DNA of 64,000 nt from Ligustrum vulgare. Taxonomy: Eukaryota; Streptophyta; Magnoliopsida; Lamiales; Oleaceae. The notes beneath the pieces were generated by a model, which was not told the DNA's origin, made no database searches, and worked only from the letters and a program-made list of their open reading frames with translations. Each line of letters begins with the position of its first letter. Position 1 is the first letter of the stretch. Shown here in pieces: positions 12,636 through 24,633 of this stretch. The translations under genes were made by a program, and so were the position numbers. The stretch covers positions 9,275,501 through 9,339,500 of the forward strand of contig OY743190.1 of NCBI GenBank assembly GCA_963555705.1, given 5' to 3'.

Positions 12636-12687
12636 TACTGCTTTGTTTTATTTTTGCAGGTTCTGGAGCTCCTATTGAGGTGGAGAT

Positions 12688-13313
12688 TGTGAAGTAATTG
12701 AAGCCCAAAAAGTGATTGCTGGTCCATTGTTTGCAATTTACATCAGCCCAATGTCTGAAGCTGAAGCCCATTTCACTTAACCGGATTCTGGCCCAAGTCT
12801 GGAACCTTCTTCAGCCGGACCTAACCTCTTGAACCGGACCATTATTATCCGGACCAACCATTTTCAGCCATTGGATCTTTTTGAAATGATCTCAACCGTC
12901 CACCTGGGGATAAACCTTACAATTGACGCTTTGGTTTCATTATTCCATCCAGATTCATTCTGATCTTCTTCTCTCTCTGCAAAGGCGATTTATCGCCTCC
13001 TTTGTCTCCTTCATGATTTCTTCCAGAAAAATTGTAAAATTGTCTTATTGTTCTTAGTGGTTATGTTAGATACTGATTCTGTGTATATCAGTATACATTT
13101 GTTGAGTTTTGGCAAAGTTTTTCTGCAACTTTTGATCTTGGTGGTTTTTCAGTCTGTGCGATTTTTGTTTTTCTGTGAAGTTTGTGTAATCTTGAGTATT
13201 AATACTGAGTTTCTGTACTTTTACGTTTATTCAAATAAAGTGGTTTGTTTTGTTTAAACGTTTGAGTTATTTTTGTTCTTTATGGTGCGATCTTGAGCCT
13301 TCTAATCCCAAGA
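12688..13313 (+). repeat. 3' LTR of copia element 1
   Basis: It begins TGTGAAGTAATTG and ends CCCAAGA, where the 5' copy ends CCCAACA, so the terminal CA is mutated to GA. It is 626 bp and is followed directly by the GTTCA target duplication. Confidence 0.92.
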
Positions 13314-13378
13314 GTTCAGAAATTGGGCACTATGGCGGACACGCACACCCTAATGATTCACGCCTATCCAAACTTTTT

Positions 13379-13690
13379 GCCCATATTTGGTGTAATTTAA
13401 AAAGTGGATAAAAATTTAAATTAAAATAACAATTATTTTTAACTATGTATTTCACGGACTGACAACATTTACCACATTTTAGTCACACACTTTATCAACT
13501 TATAAAAAAAATATTAAAAATTGATTTTTAGCTATACCAAACGGTGGCCATGTAAAATGGACAATTAAATCTCTGTTTGGTAAACTGTTTATAAATAAAA
13601 TTATAAAAACCATTTTTTAACTAGACATTTCCATAATTCACTTTTTAACCACATATTTTACCTAAAAAAATTAAGTTCTTTGTTTAATAA
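13379..13690. repeat. Two adjacent GTTTGG-family MITE copies
   Basis: The first (about 13379-13547) runs from CCATATTTGGTGTAA to ATACCAAACGGTGG. The second (about 13570-13690) starts CTCTGTTTGGTAAACTG, contains CACTTTTTAACCACATATTTTACC, and seems truncated on the right near a TAA microsatellite (13688-13702). Neither has coding capacity. The rest of 13319-13781 shows nothing recognisable. Confidence 0.55.
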
Positions 13691-13781
13691 TAATAATAAT
13701 AACGGGGCTAACTGTTGTTTAGCTCTATCATTCCCGATGTGCAGGATTCAGAGAATAACAAAGCTTGAAGATTCAATTTTT

Positions 13782-14650
13782 TGTTACAAATAATACTGGA
13801 ACAAACAGAATCAGAAACAAGGAGCCGAGGCCTGTGCGGGCACAGTTTCCTTAAAACAGGTTCGCCTTCTCACCAATCCGTGCTTGAGTTGTATGGACGA
13901 CTGTTTCCCAGGATACAACGGGTACGAGCAGTAGCAAAGCACTATGGAACTGCTCCAACAAACTGAACGGATGCCTGAACAATCACCAACCAGAAAGCTG
14001 GGAAGAAGAAGAAAGAAATCTGGGACGAGAATTGTGGAGTGCAAAACGTGTATCTTCAAACTGAGAAGGAGCTGGGGTTAAATAGCAGTGAAGGAGGAGT
14101 TATACAATAACTCTCCAATTTACTCACCAATTAACAGAAATTAATTTGGGAGTTAGGAGTTTCAAATTTGAAAATTTCGTAATTAGAATTTTTTCAAAAC
14201 GTGTACCACGCGAGGAGCCAATTTTTGGTTCATTTGGTTCGACATTCGTGTGCGCAGGTCGCGCCCGCACACAAGTTCAAGGCTCGAAGACCAATTCGAA
14301 CCAAGATTTGCACCCCCCTGCGCGTATGTGGAGAGAGCCTCTATGCTACACATTCTTACAACCTCTCAAAGTGTAAGCATCTATAAAGTGGTTCCAATTT
14401 TTGTTTCTTTCCTATGTGGGACAAGTTTTAACTCATTTCCCTCCAAAAATTATATTCCACATGATCATCTTTGAACTCCAATTTCTCATTCATCCGAGCA
14501 TCAATTTTGGCAAGTGAACATATCATTTCGATGTTCTCACGGAGGAGAACACAACCCAACTTCGATCCTACGGAAAGGTCAAGTGGGTCCCACCCAAAAT
14601 TGAGTCCAAAGGCAGCCATTTGCTGCCTAAATTTCTGTCATTTTCCAACA
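13782..14650 (-). repeat. 3' LTR of copia element 2
   Basis: It is 869 bp and pairs with 19467-20315. Both contain the motifs GGAGCCGAGGCCTGTGCGGG, GTCGCGCCCGCACACAAG and GTGGGTCCCACCC. Compared with the other copy it has an insertion of about 15 bp near 14050 (ATCTTCAAACTGAGA). Confidence 0.93.
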
Positions 14651-15237
14651 ATCCCCCACATGAATGAAAATTGTGAGAGACAAGACAACACAAGACACAA
14701 TGACTTGGTGATATAGTTCAACAGTTGAAACCTGTATAGGATAGGTAGGTATTACCCTTTGAACCTTCCCTTATGAAAGTATATTTACTTTACTAGCTGA
14801 CCAGTAGACTCGATGTCCTTGAACTGTTCTGCCTTTTGTATAAATGATGATATACCTTACACAGGATTCTTCCTAACATAGTTCAGTTCTCATTATTATG
14901 TTCGTTTGTGGCCATGAACATACGCCTGGTTCTGTGAGAGTTTCTAAGAATTTAGCCTAACATAATTCCTTTAGAAGCGGCCTAACTTCTCTCTCACATA
15001 GGTGATCTCTTAATTAAGAGTACCCCGCTCTACTCCGCTCGGATTCCCGACGCATAAGAATCATTAAAAGCATATTGCTTATCCTTCGTTCTTACGGGCA
15101 TCACTGTTACATCATAGGAATGGGCAAGGGATGTTAACCCCCACAGTGATTCAATTAAGTCTTTACAATTAGGTTGTCCCTTTGAACCTAGATCTTGGGA
15201 TCTCCAGTCAACTAGGCTGGGTTTCCATTGTATTAAC
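14651..15237 (-). other. 3' untranslated region of copia element 2
   Basis: This noncoding internal stretch lies between the RNase H end and the 3' LTR. Apart from the polypurine tract beside the LTR, no motif or ORF of note was seen. Confidence 0.6.
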
Positions 15238-18200
15238 TCATTCTTCCAAGGGCTTAAGTCCCATTCCTCTCGATGATTTTGCGACTAACTCTCTATTTAA
15301 CCCTTTGGTTAGCGGATCCGCATTGTTATCTGTTGACTTTACATAGTCAATAGAGATAACTCCAGTTGAGAGTAATTGTCTTATGGTGTTATGTCTACGA
15401 CGTATATGTCTAGACTTACCATTGTACATGTTACTTTGTGCCCTACCAATTGCAGATTGACTATCACAGTGTATGCAAATTGCTGGCACTGGTTTTGACC
15501 AACTTGGAATATCCTCTAAGAAATTGCGTAGCCATTCAGCCTCTTCACCACATTTATCTAGAGCTATAAACTCATATTCCATGGTAGATCTCGCAATAAC
15601 TGTTTGTTTAGAGGATTTCCATGATATGACTGCACCTCCCAATGTGAACACAAATCCACTAGTAGACTTTGAGTCTTTTATATCAGATATCCAATTAGCA
15701 TTACTATATCCTTCAATGACTGCCGGATATCTGGTATAGTGCAGTCCATAATTACGAGTATATCTCAAGTATCTTAGTACTCTTACTATTCCTTTCTAGT
15801 GGTCAGACCCTGGATTACTAGTATATCTACTTAGCTTACTAACTGCGTAAGCTATATCTGGTCTTGTACAACTCATTAGATACATAAGACTTCCGATTAT
15901 TCTAGAGTACTCTACTTGAGAAATACCATCGCCTCTATTTTCGATAGATGTTGACTTGTATCTATCGGTGTTCTAGCCATGCCAGTATCATCATTATTGA
16001 ATTTTTCCAAAATCTTGTCCACATAATGTGACTGACTTAGAACAAGTCCATCTGATGTTCTTGAAATTTTAACTCCAAGAATCACATCAGCTAGACCCAT
16101 ATCCTTCATGTCGAATCTTGAATTCAACATATTTTTAGTAGATTTAATCATCTTATCGTTGCTACCAACGATGAGCATGTCGTCAACATAAAGACATAAA
16201 ATGACATAACCCATTTTTGTGTCTTTGATGTAAACGCATTTGTCACATTCGTTGATTTTAAATCCACTTTCTATCATGGCATTGTCAAATATTTCGTGCC
16301 ACTGTTTTGGTGCTTGTTTTAAGCCATATAACGACTTCACCAATTTACAGACCTTGTTTTCTTGTCCTTGTGCAGAAAACCCCTCGGGTTGTTCCATGTA
16401 AATTTCTTCTTCTAAATCTCCATTTAGAAAAGCCGTTTTGACATCCATTTGATGTACTTCGAGATTATACAAAGATGCAATCGCTAATATCAATCGAATG
16501 GAAGTTATTCTCGTTACCGGAGAATAAGTGTCAAAGTAGTCAAAGCCTTCTCGTTGCCTATAACCTTTAATTACAAGTTTTGCCTTATACTTATCAATAG
16601 TTCCATTTGCTTTCATTTTCCTTTTGAAAATCCATTTGTAGCCTAGTGGTTTGCTTCCCGGGGGAAGATCAACCAGCTCCCATGTATGGTTTTGCAGAAT
16701 GGAATCCATTTCACTTTTAATTGCCTCTTTCCATTGAGGTCCTTCAGAAGAGTTTACTGCTTCTTTGAATCTTTGAGGTTCAGTTTCTAGCATATATGTC
16801 AGAAAATCAGGACCATAAGACTTTTCTATCCTTTCTCGTTTGCTATGTCTTGGTTCAACCTCAACTTCCTCTTCTACGTCTTGGTCTTGACTATTCTCAA
16901 TCATAGTCTCATATGTCCGTTTAGAAGAGCTTGCTTCTTCATTGGACTTATATGGAAATACATGTTCAAAGAATGACGCATTTCTCGATTCCATTATCGT
17001 GTTTTTGTGTATATCAGAAATTTTAGAATCAAACACAAGAAACTGATAGGCACTACTGTTATGTGCATATCCGATAAATATGCAATCAACAGTTTTTGGT
17101 CCTATTTTCACCTTTTTTGGTGCAGGTATAGCCACTTTGGCAAGATACCCCCACACTCGTAAATATTTGTAGGAAGGCTTTCTTCCTTTCAATAACTCGT
17201 AGGGGCTCTTATCTTCTTTCTTTCGGGGCACCTTATTTAAAAGGTAATTAGCTGATAACACAGCTTCTCCCCACATGTTTTGAGGTAACCCAGAACTCAA
17301 CAACATTGCATTCATCATTTCTTTCAATGTTCTATTTTTCCGTTCAACAACACCATTTTGTTGAGGTGAATAAGGTGATGTTGTTTCATGTTTAATTCCA
17401 TGTTGTGCACAGAATTCAGCAAATGGTGATTCATATTCACCACCTTTATCACTTCTCAACACTTTGATCTTCTTGTTGAGTTGATTTTCAATTTCTTTTT
17501 TATAGAGAACAAATTTCTCTATCGCTTCATCTTTACTTTTAAGCAAATACACAAAACAATATTTTGTGCTATCGTCAATAAAAGTAATAAAATATTTGTT
17601 GCCTCCCCTTGTTTGTACAGATTTTAAATCACATACATCGGTGTGAATTAAATCAAGCGGTTTAGTTTTTCTTTCAACGGATTGAGATGATGACCTTGTC
17701 AATTTTTCCTCAACACAAGTTTCACACTTATGTTTATTATCAATTTGGAATGTAGATATGCAATTCAAGTTAATTAGTCTACGCAAAGTGTCGTAATTAA
17801 CATGTCCTAGTCTACCATGCCACAAATTGGAAGACTCAAGCAAGTAAACAGAAGAGTTATTCATTTTATTAATTTTTGGCTTAATAACCAGTACATTAAG
17901 CTTAAAAAGCCCATTACTAACATAACCCTTTCCTACAAACATTCCAGACTTAGACAAAATAACCTTGTCTGACTCAAACACCATGCGGAAGCCATGTTTG
18001 TTCAACAGCGAGCCGGATACCAAATTCTTGCGAATCTCCGGCACATAGAGCACGTTGTTTAGAGTCAGCTCTTTCCCAGACGTCATCTTTAGAACCACCT
18101 TTCCATGGCCCTTGATTTCAGAAGTCGCTGAATTTCCCATGTACAGCTTCTCCCCATCCGCTGCTTCAAAACCACTAAACAACTCCTTGTCGGAGCAAAC

Positions 18201-19346
18201 ATGTCGGGTGGCACCGGTGTCTATCCACCATTCTCTCGGATTTGAACCCACCAGGTTCACTTCAGAAATGACAGCTGCAAGGTTGATGTCAGATGCATCT
18301 TCAACCATGTTTGCTTCTTTCTTCTTCTTCGGTAAACAGCACTCCGTAGACTTGTGACCAATTTTGTCACAATTGAAGCATTTTCCTTGAAACTTCTTTT
18401 TAGAAATCCCGCCCTTGGGCCCCAACTTGAGCCCTTTGCTACTAGATGGCCCAGACTTGGTTTTGTTAGGTTTTGAGCTTTGCCCATGCTCCACAACATT
18501 TGCTTTAGCCACAACCGGATTGATCCCTCTTTCAGAAATTTTGTTGTCTTCTTCTATTCGAAGTCTAACAATTAGTTCCTCAACATTCATTTCCTTTCGC
18601 TTATGCTTTAGATAGTTTTTAAAATCCTTCCATGCAGGTGGTAGTATTTCAATTATACAAGCCACTTGGAAGGACTCGCTCACAACCATTCCCTCGGAAT
18701 GAATTTCATGCAATATCACTTGAAGTTCTTGTACTTGACTGATTACAGGTTTGGAGTCCACCATTTTGTATTCCAAAAAGCGACCAACAAGAAACTTCTT
18801 GGCCCCGGCATCCTCGGTTTTATACTTTTTGTCTAAAGATTCCCATAATTCCTTAGCCATTTTTATTGTGCAGTATACATTATATAGTGAATAAGCCAAA
18901 CCGTTCATCACATAATTCCGGCACAGGAAATTCGAGTGCTTCCAAGCATCAACTGCAGTAACTGCTTGTATGTCTCCTTCACCCTCTTGGAGCATTGGAG
19001 CATTTTCAGTCAAGAACCTCGCAAGATTCAAGGTGGTCAGGTAGAATAACATCTTTTGCTGCCACCTTTTGAAATTCAGCCCATTGAATTTCTCTGGTTT
19101 TTCCCCATGGTTAACTGGAACAGTCACAGTTGGAGCTGCAGTTTGAGCCACGGTTTGTGTCAAAGCATGACTTGGCAATTTAGCCACAGATTGAGTCACA
19201 AAAGGACTTGGCATAGCCACAATCGAACTTGGCATAGCCACAACAGAACTTGGCATAGCCATAGTCGAACTTGGCGTAGCCACAGCCTGAGCCACCGTCT
19301 GATTTTCAGTAGTAGCAACATCCATGTTGATTTGTTCGTTTGCCAT
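15238..19346 (-). pseudogene. Copia gag-pol polyprotein with one frameshift and one stop
   Basis: The start chosen is ATG at 19346 ([10 protein letters not shown]). The N-terminus has a tandem MPSS(V/I)VA-like repeat. Then come a gag domain ([19 protein letters not shown]), zinc knuckle [14 protein letters not shown], protease [12 protein letters not shown], pre-integrase [10 protein letters not shown], integrase with [13 protein letters not shown] and [16 protein letters not shown] with [11 protein letters not shown] and YVDDM, and RNase H ([23 protein letters not shown]) down to 15238. The frame runs unbroken from 19346 to about 15945. There one A is missing from a short A run, moving the frame for the rest of RT. 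A TAG at about 15797 replaces a probable Trp codon just before RNase H. Otherwise it looks full length. Confidence 0.93.
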
Positions 19347-19466
19347 TACTGAAAATTCAACCAAATATATAAGTTATCTCAAAATGAATATGATTTCGCA
19401 AAATCCGAAAATTCTTGTCTGTTCTTTCAAAACTGTTTTGAAAATTATTATAATCAGTTTTAAGCT

Positions 19467-20315
19467 TGTTACAAATAATACTGGAACAAACAGAATCAGA
19501 AACAAGGAGCCGAGGCCTGTGCGGGCACAGTTTCCTTAAAACAGTTCGCCCTCTCACCAATCCGTGCTTGAGTTGTATGGACGATTGTTTCCCAGGATAC
19601 AACGGGTACGAGCAGTAGCAAAGCACTATGGAACTGCTCCAACGAACTGAACGGATGCCTGAACAATCACCAACCAGAAAGCTGGGAAGAAGAAGAAAGA
19701 AATCTGGGACGAGAATTGTGGAGTGCAAAACGTGTAGGAGCTGGGGTTAAATAGCAGTGAAGGAGGAGTTACGCAATAACTCTCCAATTTACTCACCAAT
19801 TAACAGAAATTAATTTGGGAGTTAGGAGTTTCAAATTTGAAAATTTGTAATTAGAATTTTTTCAAAACGTGTACCACGAGAGGAGCCAATTTTTGGTTCA
19901 TTTGGTTCGACATTCGTGTGCGCAGGTCGCGCCCGCACACAAGTTCAAGGCTCGAAGGCCAATTCGAACCAAGATTTACACCCCCCCTGCGCGCACGTGG
20001 AGAGAGCCTCTATGCTACACATTCTTACAACCTCTCAAAGTGTAAGCATATATAAAGTGGTTCCAAATTTTGTTTCTTTCCTGAGACAAGTTTTAACTCA
20101 TTTCCCTCCAAAAACCATATTCCACATGGTCCTCTTTGAACTCCAATTTCTCATTCATCCGAGCATCAATTTTGGCAAGTGAACATATCATTTCGATGTT
20201 CTCACGGAGGAGAACACAACCCAACTTCGATCCTACGCAAAGGTCAAGTGGGTCCCACCCAAAATTGAGTCCAAAGGCAGCCATTTGCTGCCTAAATTTC
20301 TGCCATTTTCCAACA
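19467..20315 (-). repeat. 5' LTR of copia element 2
   Basis: It is 849 bp, with the same ends as 13782-14650. It is followed on the plus strand by a run of T (20316-20331) that blurs the exact boundary and the target duplication. Confidence 0.92.
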
Positions 20316-21671
20316 TTTTTTTTTTTTTTTTGGAAATGGTTGATAAATGGGTGAACTTTGATCAAATATTCGAGTGGATTTTGATATCCGTTTCATGCAG
20401 GTAAGAGTAAAGAGCCAGCGTACTAGAGAGTAGATGAATGTAGTATATTTGTATTCCTAAAATAAATTCTTGATGAATGAGAAATTAATGGATAAAGTGA
20501 TGATGTAAAAACAAGTTACTTGAAATAAGGCGGACAAGATCAAGTTGTTCCACATAAGAAAAATAGCGATAGATTATTAGCTAGTTTATAACCTTTTAAC
20601 TTGAAGATGAAGACTTAGGTTTGGGATTTAAGGGGTATCAATGGACTTTGAAATGAAAGGACCTACATCCCGTTGGGTTTAAGTCCAGCCCACGCGCACA
20701 CGTCATCGTCGTCGTCGGTGCCAATTGGTACAGGTCTTGGGACGTGGGACATGCTTAGAAAGACTTGTGTTTGGGCCATAAGGGGTATCAAAAATCTTTG
20801 AAGGGAGAAAGACCTAAATCCTATTAGATTTAAGTCCAAAGCCCACATGTGCCGCGGTCGCCGTTCGACCAATCGGATCAGCTTGACACGAGCATGAGCA
20901 CGGGCATAGATCATGGGAAGTGAGACGTGAGACTAGCTTATGTATATTCTTTTTTGGAGAAATTAAATAAATAATTTTTTAACTTTAAATTTGAAGATTC
21001 CAAATTTGAGCTAACTGCTCGAGCAGGCATCAAGTGTAACTCGATTGGTCAGTCTCAAGAGAACCCACTTGATAGTCAAACTCGAGCGGTGCATGAAAAT
21101 CGATCTAACACACATCGAACGGAATTCAAGCCGTGTCTTGGCTATTCATAAACATGCTAATTTTTGGGACGTGTCTTTTCGACCACATCAATTCAACATC
21201 TATAAATTAGACCCCTAGACTTGATTGTTTCATTCACTTTCATTATGCATCTCATAAACACACTAAAAAATCCTTACATCATTTGAAAATTCATTCCTTT
21301 TGAAGAGAGTACAAAAACACTTAGGATTCATTGTTCTTTTAAGTTTGTACTTTGTAGTGTTTTTATCAAATAAAGTTGATCGTTGTATCTTAAGAGGCGT
21401 TTCTCGTAACATCGTTAACACAGGACATGACAATTACGTCTTAAAGAAAGAGAGTCGAACTCTAATCTCGATCTATATTGGCATATTCATATATTTTGTT
21501 TTCTTGTTTCCAACTTCAAGTAAGTTTTACTTCGTTTTTTATTTTCATTTGTTAATATACTTGCACAATAACACCACCATCTAATTCCAACATTTCTTAG
21601 TCAAAGTGCATTGTCTAAAAACACGATAGAGAATGACAAATTAAATTTATTTATATTCATATCATCAATCT
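20316..21671. other. Intergenic region with diverged duplication and LTR-like remnant
   Basis: No gene is seen. A diverged direct duplication covers about 20605-20735 and 20755-20900: both copies carry GGGGTATCAA, GAAAG(A)CCTA and TTTAAGTCCA...GCCCAC. Downstream, 21000-21550 looks like part of an LTR: a TATA-like CATCTATAAATTAGACCCC at about 21196-21214, a CT-rich leader and the word AACTTCAAGTAAG. I could not find the matching end or a target duplication. Confidence 0.35.
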
Positions 21672-21977
21672 TTGCTCACAGATTGGAGTAGTCGAAGCGA
21701 AAGTGTGGAACTACAATATTTCGCTATTTACGTTAATACTTACCCTACAAATATTTTGATTACACTTACTACACTACTGACTTCACTACACAACATATTA
21801 CAGAGAGCAACAACCCACAATCCAGGCAATTCATCCACGAACATGTATTGCTATCCTAAGTTTAAGGAGAAAATGTCAAACAAGCCCATGAGAGTGGGGA
21901 ATTACTACTGTCAACGACTCGAGTTCTTGGATTCTGCAAAGTCTCGAGGATATTTCCCGAATCTTGAGGCTGGAACT

Positions 21978-22306
21978 TACCAAGGATATCGCATAATCAA
22001 TTTGAGATATACACCAAATCATGAGAATATTATCTTTCTTTATTAAAATAAAAATCTTGTATATATCTTGTATCCAATTACTTGTTTATCAAGATTAGGG
22101 TTACAAAACTTGTACTATAAATATATGTATTCTGTAAGCAAATGAATGAGAATTTTCATAATCACTCAAACCTGTCTCCTTTCCTTTTCTCCCTATAATT
22201 CTTTACCTCTCTATATGGTATCAGAGCATAACCTCTAAAAGGAAATATAATATCCTCATGATTTGGTGTATATCTCAAATTGATTATGCGATATCCTTGA
22301 TAGAAC
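21978..22306. repeat. Inverted repeat enclosing an LTR-like segment and primer-binding site
   Basis: About 53 bp starting CAAGGATATCGCATAATC (21980-22033) recurs inverted at 22246-22299 (ending GATTATGCGATATCCTTG) with very few differences. Between them are a TATA-like ACTATAAATATATG (22114-22127), a pyrimidine-rich stretch, and TGGTATCAGAGCA (22217-22229), the Met-tRNA primer site of LTR elements. A short LTR of roughly 150-200 bp upstream of the primer site would fit a TRIM-type element. A 124-codon ORF covers 21672-22046 and runs through the left arm; I do not recognise it. Confidence 0.6.
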
Positions 22307-22334
22307 TAACTGTCAGGCGAAAGATAGAACCGGA

Positions 22335-24580
22335 TTAACGGATGTAGAACTGTTCGGGAAATGCCAAATCACTACAGATGAAAATCCAAGAATCTGAGCA
22401 GAAGATTTGAGCATTTTGAAGCTTATAACCATGGAAAGAAGGCAAGTGAAATCCTTTCCAGAGTTGTAAATTTATGTATGGCACGATCACAATCTTTAGC
22501 ATAGTGGACATCACTGTCTGCAAAGATTATACAGTCTCAGCAAGTTGCATAATAAACACACAAGTATAATGGTGTTTATGAACACCGAACCATGGCCGGT
22601 AGTCATAAATCTCCTTGCAAATGAATGAGGCAAAATATATGAAAACTTGTTAGGATGAAATAAAATTCCCTTATGTTAGAATCTTACAAGTAAATAAGGT
22701 AGTTTTTTAACAATAATTTTGTACTACTTAGAGCATGTTTGGTGTAGGAGTTTTTGAGAGAATGTGTGGTTGAAAAGCGATTAAAATTTGTGAAAAATGA
22801 TGGGTCCCAAAAAAATATGTGGTTGAAAATGAATTTGAGGAAAATTTTGTCTTTACCAAATTGGCTCTTAAAGTTGAAAATAAATGTAAATTTTACTTCT
22901 TTTAAGCTTAGCAAAACATGCTCTTAATAATTAAATAAATCTATATCAAACAAAGGAAGCAAAATTTAGAATTGCAACATGATGTTACATTATACCCTGC
23001 ATTTAGGAATTCAGGTCACGAAGTCGGAAAGTAAAAGCATTAGCAATTCACTTCCTATGTCACTTCTCTTTATCTTTCTGCAAATGTAGGGGTCAATAAA
23101 TAAGGGTTCCACCATAAGTAAACAACGAGAATGTTACGCTCGTATCTTTCCGAATCTCCAACCATCTAATAACTCTTATAAACTATGCATATGAGGATCA
23201 AATTTACCCACTGAAATAAAATGTCCGAACCAGGATACCTCGATTAGGTGCATGTGCAAGTTCCCAATTTCGCTCCACTTAAGAGACATGGTGAAGTCAT
23301 TTAACTTTACGCTTCCTGTAAGACCATTCTGTGAAATTTCGGCAGATATTGAAGAACTGATGGACTGTAACAAACAAAATGTGTCACTTTCCGTCCTATT
23401 GACATGCATCAATCTCATATAAGTTAACAAGCAATAAATCACAAATTTTAATCGAAAAAGCAGGCAAGGTCAAAATACTATCAACTAAAATAACTCCTTT
23501 AAATAGGATTACCGTCAATTTATCAGTAAAAGAATCTATGAATTCAAAGTATTTCTGCCGCCGAATAAATCATCTAAAATACTTTGGACAATGTCTAACA
23601 GGTCTGGAAATGTCCCAGTTCTACATTTTTCTCCTTTCTGTTTAACAAATGCAGACAGATCATCAACTAGAAGGATACAAGATCTGAGGTGCTGTATTTA
23701 CTAACTTACGACCCTATAAAAGTTCGATTAAAGTTCAATAAATGACATCATTACACGCAAAGGAAACCCGAAATTTTAATATTCTTCAACTATTTCCAAT
23801 AAAAGTAGGGGTGGACGTGGTTCGGTTTGGTTCTGATTCTAGAAGAACCAAACCAAACCGTAAACCGATGGTTTTTTACTAATGAAACCAATTGGTTTTT
23901 TCAAAGATATGGAACCAAACCGCTCGGTTCTGGTTTGGTTCTGAGACCATTACTTGAATTTTTAAATAATAAATGTAAATTAAAACTTGTTTATATCCGC
24001 TTCTTCATTAGAATCCATCTACATCATTACTAAATAGAAAATGAAATTTTTAGTTAACAAAACAAAGATTTAGAAAAAGTAACATGTTATTCTAAGTCAA
24101 AGAAAAAGAAAATAGTCTGAAGGAAGCTCGTCGACCTGTTGAAATTTAGAGAATCGAACATAAAAGCAGTTTAGACTTATAGTTACAGATTACGATGAAG
24201 TTCTGAATCCCATTCTACCGTGGTGCCGTGTGAGTTAGGGATGTAATTTGCAATTTGAGTTTGGGTTAACTCTTGAGAATTGATGAATTGGGTCGAGATT
24301 TATATATACATAAATTTTAAAATATAAACATCATTGTCGTTGATGTAACTAAGGAGTGCAACGATTATTGTGTTATAGGAGTGTAAGTAAAGCAGTGTGA
24401 ATACGTATTTATAATTGAAAAGAAGAAAAACGAATTAGAATTAGAATTTAGATTTATGATTTAAAATCTTTGTCTAATATGAAATGAGATAAAATGTATG
24501 TTAAATAACATTTTTGTACATTTCACATTTATAATTTTAGATTTTAATTTTTTGGTGAGATGAATATCCACTAATTTGTA

Positions 24581-24633
<53 letters not shown>

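Larger units (their letters stand above)
4265..13313 (+). mobile_element. Ty1/copia LTR retrotransposon, Tork/Tnt1-like, inactivated
   Basis: The element is bounded by LTRs 4265-4917 and 12688-13313 (both begin TGTGAAG). It is flanked by the 5-bp duplication GTTCA at 4260-4264 and 13314-13318. A primer-binding site complementary to initiator-Met tRNA (TGGTATCAGAGCC, 4919-4931) follows the 5' LTR, and a purine-rich tract (GAGGTGGAGAT, about 12677-12687) precedes the 3' LTR. Domain order gag, protease, integrase, RT, RNase H is that of copia. A Helitron (5905-8419) lies in the leader, which would otherwise be about 1 kb. The coding frame carries five in-frame stops and is treated as a pseudogene. 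Confidence 0.95.
13782..20315 (-). mobile_element. Ty1/copia LTR retrotransposon 2, nearly intact
   Basis: LTRs are 13782-14650 (3' LTR on this strand) and 19467-20315 (5' LTR), with TG...CA-type ends on either reading (TGTTACAAATAAT...TTTTCCAACA). The flanks are T5 on both sides, which fits a TTTTT duplication but is low-complexity. A G-rich polypurine tract (rc of ATCCCCCACATG, 14651-14662) abuts the 3' LTR. No canonical Met-tRNA primer site was found beside the 5' LTR (AGCTTAAAACTG), which is unusual for copia. The LTRs differ by small indels, so the insertion is moderately young. Confidence 0.92.

Noticed and set aside
4919..22229. tRNA genes at TGGTATCAGAGC sites (4919, 22217)
   Set aside because: These are primer-binding sites complementary to a tRNA 3' end, with no tRNA body around them.
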